NCBI GenBank assembly: GCA_031835245.1
Contig: JAVKOQ010000129.1
Span: 1 to 22,500 of the forward strand
DNA: 22,500 nt
Direction: 5' to 3'
DNA from: Balamuthia mandrillaris
Taxonomy: Eukaryota; Discosea; Longamoebia; Balamuthiidae
The position numbers were made by a program, and so were the translations under genes. Below are positions 8,079 through 15,975 of the stretch, in pieces. Under the pieces are notes generated by a model that searched no databases, was not told the origin of the DNA, and saw only the letters and a program-made list of their open reading frames with translations. Positions within the stretch are counted from its first letter, which is position 1. The number at the start of each line of letters is the position of its first letter.

Positions 8079-10347
8079 ATGGAGGTGCCCTGGTCAAAAC
8101 TGCTTCTTGCCGCCCTGGCTTGCCTTGTTGCTCTTCTTGTTCTCCAGCTGGTACGTTGCTTTGCTAGGCCTGCATTGTCAAGAGCTACCTTTCTAACCAA
8201 TCCAGCATTGGCAACGAAAGGGGTTCTATATTTTGAGATACTGGTACCAGCTCTGGCGCTTCCGCCACATTCCCCACATCAAACAACTGTTCCACTTTGG
8301 CTCGTTGTATGCAAACTTATCTCCCCGATGGTTGTTTCCTTATGACATGAACGTGTCGTTGCGCTGGAGAGAACTCTTTACGGAAAAGAACTCCTCCGTC
8401 ATTGCGTTCATTTGCAACGAAAAACCTCAGGTTATTGTCAAGTAAGTTCTTGTACGCTTTTGTTGTGCTGACCTGCCGGGGTAACAACACTTTTCTACCA
8501 ACAGCGATGCCGAGATAGTAAGGCAGCTCTTTAGCGACAGTACCCTGTTCCCCAAGCCACCAGAACTTTACAATATACTTCGAGTGTACGGCGACAACAT
8601 TGTCAGCATTGCTGATGCAGGACCCCAGTGGAAAAAACAGAGGTAAGCTTCTTCCTTCGCTCAACCTTTCACACTTTATTTAACCTGGTCTATTTGGAAA
8701 GAGCATTGTGCTCGCCAGCCTTTTCCATCGCCAACTTGAAGCTTGTCAGCAAGGTGGTAGTTGCTTCCTGTCACAACATTTTCAAAGAGTGGGAAGCAAA
8801 GGCCACACCCAAAGGCTCCCAATGGGAAGTCCAGGTTGACCTCCTCCACGAAATCACCAAAACAGCGTTGGCCATCATTTCAGAAGCTGGGTTTGGCAGT
8901 GAGGCCGTGTTCGAACCGGAGGAAGGAACCCATCATATGTTGTCCTTCTGGGTTTGTCTTTATCCCTCCTCTCGTTGTTCTTCTTTCCTTCTCTGCATGA
9001 TGACGACACTAACCTTTAGCCTACTTGTGAAAATCAGAACTGTGTGAACAATATCACAGAACTATTGTGGCTTCGTCTCGGGTTTCCAAACATTGTCAAG
9101 CTGGTTCCCTTCAGCAAGCCTAAACTCGCCAAGCAAACTTTTATCGAGTTTGAGCAATACATAAACGAGTTTATCGCAGAGCGAAAGAAGAAGCAGAATG
9201 TACCGCCCTTCGATGCAAACTTTCTCCATACTTAGTTGCTCACGTTTATCATGTTGGCTCTCCCAAAAAAAGTTAAACGAAGGCAGAGCTGACCTTTTAT
9301 CGCTGCTGTTGCGGGCGGAAGACCCAGACTCCAACATACGACTCACAGATGAAGAGATTCGAGCCAATATCTTCATTTTCTTGTTTGCTGGTTTGTTTCC
9401 TTTCGCTTTGCTATTGTTCTGCTTCTATTGGGTTGACATCGCCACGTTTTAGGCCATGAAACGACATCGCACGCTATGTCCTTTGCTTCTGCTTTGCTAG
9501 CTCTTCATCCAGATGTTCAGCAGAAGGTATTGGTTACTGCATGAACTAAGCTTCTCAAACCGGGTTGGCTAACCTTGGTTGATAACTAAAAGGTGTACGA
9601 TGAGGTGCAGCAACTTCTTCAAGAAAAGAAAGAAGCTGGTGACCAGAGCGAAGACCTGACCTACGATGACCACAAAAAACTTAATTACACTTTGAGTGTG
9701 TTCAAGGAAACTCTTCGCATGTTCCCGCCCGTTGTCCTCCTTCCAAAGATGGCCAGAGAAGCGGTTGAGATCGGTGGCTACAAAATCCCAAAGGGGGTAT
9801 GTGTGAGAGAAGCAGAGAAGCAAGAAAGAGAGAGAGAGAGAGGGGAGAGAGACAGGGAGAGCAAGAAAGAAAGAAGGAAGCCAAACAAACAGGGTAAGAG
9901 CAGAGAGAAGGCTGTGGTATGCTTACTTTCCCTCTGCTACAGGCCTCGATTTCTATCGCATCGTTTGCATTGCACCGAAACGAGAAATACTGGTCGGAAC
10001 CGGATCTGTTCAAACCGGAGAGATTCCTCAAGATGAGCGAAGACAGTGGCAACAACGTCAATCCATATGCCTATGCCCCATTTTCTGGTGGTAGACGGTA
10101 CGTGTAGACCAACTCCACGTTGTATGCAGCAAGCTGATCATTCCAAATGCTCACAACTCACAGGAGTTGCTTGGGGATGAAGTTCGCCGAGGTGGAAGCA
10201 GTACTTCTGTTGGCCTCCATTATCAGATCATTCAGCCTGCACGTTCCTCCCGGCGTGGACCCAGCTTCTCTCCTGGAAGTAAAGATCGGGCTGACTGCCA
10301 CTCCTAAGCACGGCACTCCACTGCTTCTGCGCAAAAGAACAGATTAA
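8079..10347 (+). CDS. cytochrome P450 monooxygenase
   Basis: Heme-thiolate monooxygenase, probably anchored in the ER membrane; substrate unknown. Exons: 8079-8150, 8221-8441, 8505-8642, 8702-8951, 9020-9199, 9273-9390, 9453-9526, 9593-9796, 9943-10097, 10164-10347 (1596 bases, 531 residues, normal for the family). The N-terminus has a hydrophobic anchor (LLLAALACLVALLVLQL), then a short basic/aromatic stretch. Family marks in order: CSPAFS in the C-helix region, I-helix AGHETT near residue 327 (split by intron 6), K-helix ETLR near 390, PERF, and the heme loop FSGGRRSCLG with ligand Cys473 (split by intron 9). The sequence looks most like the CYP3/CYP4-type microsomal enzymes, but I cannot assign a subfamily. 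All key residues are present. Introns 4 and 6 use GTTTGT donors, and intron 8 contains a GA repeat. The MYND gene meets it tail to tail. Confidence 0.95.
9827..9842. repeat. (AG)n tract in P450 intron 8
   Basis: A short AG repeat in a longer purine-rich part of the intron 9797-9942. Here the purine strand is the sense strand, the opposite of the repeats in the minus-strand genes of this window. Confidence 0.8.
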
Positions 10348-10671
10348 ATAGGATAGGCCTCATCCTCTCCAAACACTTTCTCGTTCTCCACTCATGTTTT
10401 ATGTGACCGCAGAAAGGGAGAGAGCAGAGGCCCGTCCGCGTCACTGATCAAGATGGTGGTTGGGCTCAGGGGAAGACGCCATGGCTTGTCGTTGGAGGAA
10501 AAGGCCAAGGATATGGTCACTGATCTTGAAGCGAGTATTCTTCCTCTTCCTAGCAGAACACACAGTCTTTCCTGCATGCAAAGCGGAATGAAAGAATGAA
10601 AGAAGAAAGAGGGGAGAAGAAAAGATCGAACCAATGAAAGACAGATACATAAATGAAGAAAGAAAGGAGCG
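10348..10671. other. gap between convergent P450 and MYND genes
   Basis: 324 bases between the two stop codons. It should hold both 3' UTRs. The minus-strand frame running through 10392-10671 is a read-through beyond the MYND stop in another frame and shows no family signature. A short plus-strand frame starting at 10453 resembles the start of a meiotic protein only over a few residues and was rejected. I see nothing else. Confidence 0.5.
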
Positions 10672-11718
10672 TTATCGCTCGTGTTTTTTGGGTTGAGAAG
10701 GTGCACAGCGAGTCTTATGAGTAGGCCAGTGAGCCACTTGACATGACTTTGAGCAATAGAGCATGCTCTTACATCGTCCACACTTGAGCAAAGAGGTGCC
10801 ATCAGGCTTGGAGTCCGCTCCACAAAGGCCACATTCGTTGGTTAGTCCTTCGCTGGTCAGCACGCCGTGCTTCTCGGCGGTGGCTGTCATCCACGGCCTT
10901 AGAGGGCTCTCTTGCTGCAGCACCTCCTCCACATACTCCTGGAGGAGAAGCACCAGCGTGGTGACGATCATGGAGCCGCGAAGCACTGCGTTTTTATACT
11001 CTATGGCCTCGATGACGCCGTTCATCGCCATCATGGAGCGCAGCTTAGCCCCATGTTCGGTTTTGAGGTACTTCTTGTGCATAACATAACTTTCCTCGTT
11101 TGTCATCACCACAAACTTGATGTTCTGTTTGATCGAAATGAAGGAGTTTTTTTTTTTTTAAAAAAACCCTCATCAGCTATAAGAGAAGAGCGAGAAGCAG
11201 AGAGAAGAGAAGCGGAGAAGCGGAGAACGAGAGAAGGTAGAAGCAGGGAGAGAAGGAGGTACGTTGGGAGGTATTCCTTCCACCGGCTGAAGGTACCTCT
11301 CTCCTCGCATCGCACGAATGTTCCTGACAAAGGCAAGATCCTCATGGAACATGTCCCAGTAGTCCGCAAACAAAGCACGCTTCTGCATCAGGTCCGGACA
11401 GTAGTTGCTTTTGCTCAGCGGCCCGAGCACCATCTCTGGGATCATGACGGTGTTGATGGTGGAGTGCGTAAAGTCCTTCGGCATGTAAGGAGAGACGGTG
11501 CGAATCAGCCCCTGCTTTTGGGCCACAGGGAGCGCGGCCCAGTAGGCGCGAAAGCCCGCCGAGTGTTGCTGCCAGAGGCCTCTCAGGCAGAGGAGGGCCT
11601 TGGCGGAACCCTTGGTCGTGGTCTCGAAGATTTTGGGCATGTTCTTGCCGCGGCCATCGTCCAGAAATTCCTTGGTGTCCTTGGCCTCTGCCTCCCAGTC
11701 GACCTCCTTCCTCTCCAT
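10672..11718 (-). CDS. MYND zinc-finger protein of unknown function
   Basis: 302 residues in two exons: 11718-11263 and 11124-10672. The intron has donor AAC then GTACCT and acceptor AAACAG, is in phase 0, and contains an A/T-rich run. The start is the first ATG after an in-frame TAG. The C-terminal 45 residues form a MYND finger: CGLCGA, then CGRCKSMLYCSKSCQVAHW, then HKTRC, with all eight Cys/His ligands in the usual spacing. MYND fingers normally bind short proline-rich peptides in partner proteins. The N-terminal 250 residues are mostly helical-looking (GLWQQHSAGFRAYWAALPV, KDFTHSTINTVMIPEMVL) and I do not recognise them. No SET or other catalytic domain is seen, so a lysine methyltransferase of the SMYD type is unlikely. 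It starts 376 bases from the divergent lysine-rich gene. Confidence 0.85.
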
Positions 11719-12094
11719 CCCAGCGCGGCCACTACCTTCTCTCTACGCAACGACTTGAGTTTTTTTTTTCTCTCACCCCCTCTCTCCCTCTTTGTGTCGA
11801 CACGACGAACCGCCTTCCGCCGCACAGGGCGGTGCTGTCCTCTGCCCCCTCTTGAAGTTGGAGCTGCGATGAAGGTGAGAGGGCTTTGGCCACTCTTGGA
11901 GAAACCAACCACAGCTGGGCCCAGCTGCAGCCCTTTGCGCCAAAGAGACTTCTTGTGGTGCCGCATTATATGATCGCAGAAGCAAGCGAGACCCGTAACC
12001 TCCTTCAAACTCCAGCTATTGGGTTGCCTTCATTTGGGTTTCGTTTGAATTTTTATTGTGATAAAAAAAAAAGGTTAGAAATAAAAGCAATAAG
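11719..12094. promoter_or_regulatory. shared upstream region of MYND and lysine-rich genes
   Basis: 376 bases between two divergent start codons, so probably a two-way promoter plus 5' UTRs. It contains oligo-T/CT runs near 11760-11785 and an A run just before 12095. The minus strand is open in two frames across it, one rich in Arg/Gly. That frame does not join the MYND start in phase with a sensible intron, so I do not call it coding. No named promoter element recognised. Confidence 0.4.
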
Positions 12095-12542
12095 ATGCCG
12101 CCAACAAAGAGGACTGGTGGGGGTGCCAAAAAGGCTGGTGGTGGTAAAACGGGTGGCCGCTCTCCGGTTTCTCTCTCTTCTCTTCCGTGTCTTCTTCTTC
12201 TTCCTCTTCTTCTCTTTTCTCTCTTCACCACAAAACAAAAAACGAGAAGCCATTTGCTGAGCATAAATAAACAAAAAGGTAGCAGCGGCTGTGAAGAAGC
12301 AGAAAGCGACCAAGTCATCCGCCGCCACAAAGAAAAAGACGACCCCCCTCAAAGCCACAAAAAAGATCGACAAAAAGGCTAACATCAGTGCCGCCAAGAA
12401 AAAAAAGTCAGCCCCGACAAAGCCCGCAAACACAGCCATGCGAACCCACGCTGAGAAGCTTGCCTTGTCCTCAGCTTCGCTGGCCCTCAAGCATGGTTCC
12501 TCCGATGCTGCTCGGATGATGAACGCCCTTCGCAAAACATAG
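12095..12542 (+). CDS. small lysine-rich basic protein, perhaps chromatin or RNA-associated
   Basis: 111 residues in two exons: 12095-12166 and 12279-12542. The intron starts GTTTCTCTC, is strongly CT-rich, ends ACAAAAAG, and is in phase 0. The first two thirds are Lys/Ala/Thr/Ser (MPPTKRTGGGAKKAGG, then KKQKATKSSAATKKKTT), like the tails of linker histones or the K-rich extensions of some ribosomal proteins. The last 35 residues (THAEKLALSSASLALKHG then SSDAARMMNALRKT) are less biased and look like a short amphipathic helix pair. I do not recognise them. No globular winged-helix histone H1 domain is present. The intron could also be placed at an earlier GT, but only the chosen donor keeps phase. 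Function unknown. Confidence 0.75.
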
Positions 12543-13023
12543 ATAGCCCTTCTCCCTCTTCCTCCAGCCCTCGCCTGTATGAAAATAATTTCCAATAATT
12601 GACGATTAAACGAAGAAAAAGGCGAAAACAATTGTTATCGAGCATCAAATTAGGATATTCACTGCGATAATTGTCGACGAAATGACGTATGCGCAATCAA
12701 AATAACGAACAAGCGAATCAGGAGAAGCCCCACCAGAATAAACCCGGAATGCGTTTCACGGAAGAGCCTCCGCCTCCTCCTCTCCGCTCTGTCCATTCAT
12801 TTTTTTTTTAAACAAGGCATTCTTTGCACGCACGCACTTTTTTTTGTGCCACTTGTTTCTTTTCTTCTTTCTTCGCGGTCTGTCGTTGCGTGTGCTCCCT
12901 CTCTCTTCTCTTTTTGGTTGGGCCTGAGAAAAACAACAACCCCCAAAAAGTTTTACCTTTATTTTTATTTTGGTTTATTTATTTGAGTTGAGTGAAGAAA
13001 AAAAACAAACACAAAAGAGAGAG
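12543..13023. other. intergenic, upstream of the BRCT/RRM gene
   Basis: 481 bases between the stop of the lysine-rich gene and the next start on the same strand. It includes short inverted pieces such as AACAATTGTT and ATAATTGTCGAC, T-rich runs around 12800 and 12840, and an A/T-rich stretch (12955-12985) before the start. No gene seen. It probably holds a terminator and the promoter of the downstream gene. Confidence 0.5.
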
Positions 13024-15199
13024 ATGAAGAAGCAACAGCAAGATCGGAGCGATAGGCTGAAAGGACTCAGGGTGGCGCTGGGTCCTTGCTTCGACTCGGA
13101 CTATGCCCAGAAGAGGGACCTCAAGAACCTCATCACCAACCACGGCGCTTCCTTCACTTACATCATTAACGCCGAAGTACGTTTCTTTGTTCTCCTTCTT
13201 TTGTTCATCTCCTTCTTTGCTCTTCACCTGTCCTTCTTCTTGTTCTTCTCTTGCTCCTCTCCCTCTTTGTCAAACATTTCTCGTGGTTTGCTCATGCTTC
13301 AACCTAGACGACTCACCTATTGAGCACGGAGGAAGAGGTTCGTGCTCAGCCGCTTAAGATCAGAACGGCGCGCAAGTACAAGGTCCTGATCGTCAGCAAA
13401 GACTGGCTCTTGGAGTCCACCATAGGCAAAGAGGGAGCCACCCCGCCGCTGGAGCGCAAAGAGGGCTGGCGGTACGCCCTTGACCCGTTGGACAAGATCG
13501 AACAGTTCAACCTCCGTTCCCTGCCCGCCGCTCGGAGCTATGTCCTTCGATTCATGCGGGAAGGACTCACCTCTATCGCTGCTCTTCAACTTCAACTCTC
13601 CTCCACCCAACAACCCCAACAGCAGCAGCAAAAGAAAGCGCTGACGATCGATCTCTCGCCAGATGATCAGAAGAACGAAGAGGAGGTAGAAGAAGGATGG
13701 AAAGAAGTGTTGAATAGACGACAACGACAGAATAAGGAACAGCGTCAGAAAGAGGTGGAAGCAAAGCAGCGGCTCGCGCTCAAAAAGGCTAAACGAGCCA
13801 AAGCCCGTGCGCTCAACGATGAGGCTCAGCGACGAGAGGACCTCCGTCGCTTCAAACAGGAGATTAAAGAAAAAGACCGACTACAGAGACGACAAGAGCG
13901 ATTGCAACGGCTGGAGGAGCGGTGGCGGCTCGAACTGGAGAGACGGCACCAACGGTGGAAGGCCAAATCGGACGTTGCCGACGAGAAGCGACGCGCTTGG
14001 GAGGAGAGACAGGCGGAGAGGCGACGACGCATAGAAGAAAAGGAGCGCAAGCGGAGAGAATGGCAAGAGTCAAAAGAGGCCAGAGAACGACTTAAGTTGG
14101 AGTGGCAGCGGAAGATCGAGGAGTGGGAGGAGATGCGGCGGCAGGAAACGGGTAAGAAGTTGTTTGTAGGCGGTTGGACCTTTGATGATCTTACGGAAGA
14201 AGTGCTGGGCTCGGAGAGCTTGGTCCTATTCACGAAAAAGAAGAGGATTGATGTCATAAAGGAGCAGATTTTTGAGGAACGCTTTCCTTACATCGTCAAG
14301 TGGAAAGGGGAGCAATGGGATACTCTTGATTCTTCGACCTCTTCTTCTTTGCAACCAGAAGAACCACAAAATGTTTCTTCCTCTGAAGGAACGAACGGCG
14401 AGGAAAAACCACAGAAAAAGAGTAAAGGTAACTTTTTCTTTATCGTCTTTGATACGCCGGAACACGCGCAGGAGTGTTTTGCGGCTCTTCATGCCTTTCA
14501 GAGCAAAGCCGAGATCTGTTCTACCATCAAAAAGCGGCTGTTGGAGAATGGCGACTCTCCCCTCTACGCTCCTCATCCTACTTTCTACGTTCGTTGGCCA
14601 AAGAAAGAGCCTCCTACTGCAATCTCGGTAAAACGTCTTATTCCCTCTTACCTTTATTTTCTCCTCCTTGAGTTTTATTGATCCTTCCCTTTGCTCAACA
14701 AATACAGGGAGAAGCTTTAATAACAAAGCAAGATAACGCAACGGATAAGAAGAAAGATAAGAAAAACAAACCGACTCCAGACAAGAAGAAAGACCAACAG
14801 AAAAAGAAAAACAAGAAAGAGAATAAAAAGACGCCCAAAAGTGATAACGCAAAGGAGGCTCCGAAAGAAGCAACAGAAACAGACAAAGAGAACAAAAAGA
14901 AGAAAGCAGAACCCAACAAAGGAAAGAAGAAAGCAAAGAAGGCGAAGCGGCTCGGTATTTCTGTCGAAGAGCTTATTGCTTCTCTCCCCGGCAACAAGAA
15001 TTCTGCTTCCGCAACAGACAGCGGAAGCGGGAGTGAAGGCCGTGGAAGAGGAGGGAGGGGTGGGAGAGGAGGAATGAGAGGAGGAAGAGGTGGAAGAGGT
15101 GGAGGGGGTGCAACCAGAGGTGGAGGGGGTGCAACCAGAGGTGGAGGGGGTACAAGAGGAAGGGGAAGAGGAAGGGGAAGAGGCATGAGAGGGGCATGA
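13024..15199 (+). CDS. BRCT / coiled-coil / RRM-like / RGG-tail protein
   Basis: 654 residues in three exons: 13024-13176, 13308-14627, 14708-15199, both introns in phase 0. Residues about 10-95 form a BRCT domain: LKGLRVALG, then GASFTYIINAETTHLLS, then KVLIVSKDWLLES. BRCT domains bind phosphopeptides or each other, mostly in DNA repair and some in RNA processing. Residues about 175-330 are a highly charged Arg/Glu/Lys/Gln coiled coil. Residues about 334-485 fit an RRM: RNP2-like KKLFVGGWTF, a strand YIVKWKG, an insert of about 35 residues rich in Ser/Glu, RNP1-like KGNFFFIVFDTPEHAQECF, and a last strand FYVRWPKKE. Next come a Lys-rich tract, LGISVEELIASLPG, and a Gly/Arg RGG tail. The combination suggests an RNA-binding nuclear protein. 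BRCT and RGG calls are firm; the RRM is a good but interrupted match. No orthologue named. Confidence 0.88.
15098..15160 (+). repeat. 21-base tandem repeat coding the RGG tail
   Basis: Two exact 21-base units (15098-15118, 15119-15139) followed by a diverged third (15140-15160), each coding GGGGATR or GGGGTRG-type heptapeptides. This is within a longer GGN/AGA-rich run. Recent slippage growth of the RGG box is likely. Confidence 0.85.
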
Positions 15200-15301
15200 C
15201 ATTGTTACAATCCCTCTGTTGCTTCTCTTCTCTTTTTTTTTTCTTTCTTTGTAACAAAAATAGGGTAATGCGTACAATTAAAAGACAAGAATTATCTATC
15301 T

Positions 15302-15911
15302 CTAGCTTTCTTTTCGTTTTGTTTCCTTCCCCTTCTCATCTCCATTTCTACTTTCATTCCTCCGCTGTCGTTCTAGTTTTCTCTTTTCTTCTCCTTCGTC
15401 TTCTTCCTCTTCCTCTTCTTCCTCTTCTTTTGCATTATGATTGCTGTTACTTCCTCGTTTGGTGCCAGGTGAAGAACTTCCGCCAGTTGTGGAAGGCGGA
15501 TAATGTCCGTTGTTATCACTCGAGGCGGCAGTGTCGCTGTAGACATACTTTGTTCGTGCAGCCTCCCAGAAAGGGTGCTTGAGGGCATCTCGGGCTGAGA
15601 TACGCTTGTCTGGATCAAATTCCAACATTCGTTTCAGCAAGTCATAAAATAGATCATGCTCTTCTCGCACCAGATCCTTTATTTGTGTACCCGTTAGAAT
15701 TACGGAAACAAAGAGACAAAGGAATCAAGAGAGAGAAATGAAGTTTTACCTTTAGCTTCGGCATTTTATCAACGTAACGAGTACCATGTTTTACTCTTTG
15801 GCTAGCTAATTCGGGCCATCGCAACTTGTGCGTCTTCTCTGTAAAGAATTTGGCAGCTTTTGTTCTGTTTATTTATTTATACTTTTTACATTAGAGACAG
15901 AGGGAAAAAGC

Positions 15912-15975
<64 letters not shown>

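Noticed and set aside
10505-10514. ATATCCTTGG on the minus strand, another U12-like donor
   Set aside because: It is beyond the MYND stop codon, with no coding frame leading into it and no matching branch site found.
10453-10530. Plus-strand start resembling the first residues of Mnd1 (RRHGLSLEEKAKDM)
   Set aside because: Only about ten residues match, no further exon fits before the opposite-strand MYND gene, and the gap is short.
11583-12008. Arg/Gly-rich open frame on the minus strand upstream of the MYND gene
   Set aside because: Its overlap with the MYND first exon is in a different frame, and the only strong donor would need an intron of about 34 bases with the wrong phase.
14270-14340. 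Chromodomain-like words (YIVKWKG) in the BRCT gene
   Set aside because: The rest of a chromodomain is missing; the strand fits better as part of the RRM-like fold between RNP2-like and RNP1-like motifs.
14695-15277. Long Pro/Leu- or Ser-rich minus-strand frames opposite the RGG tail
   Set aside because: They are shadows of the low-complexity Lys- and Gly/Arg-coding exon on the plus strand.
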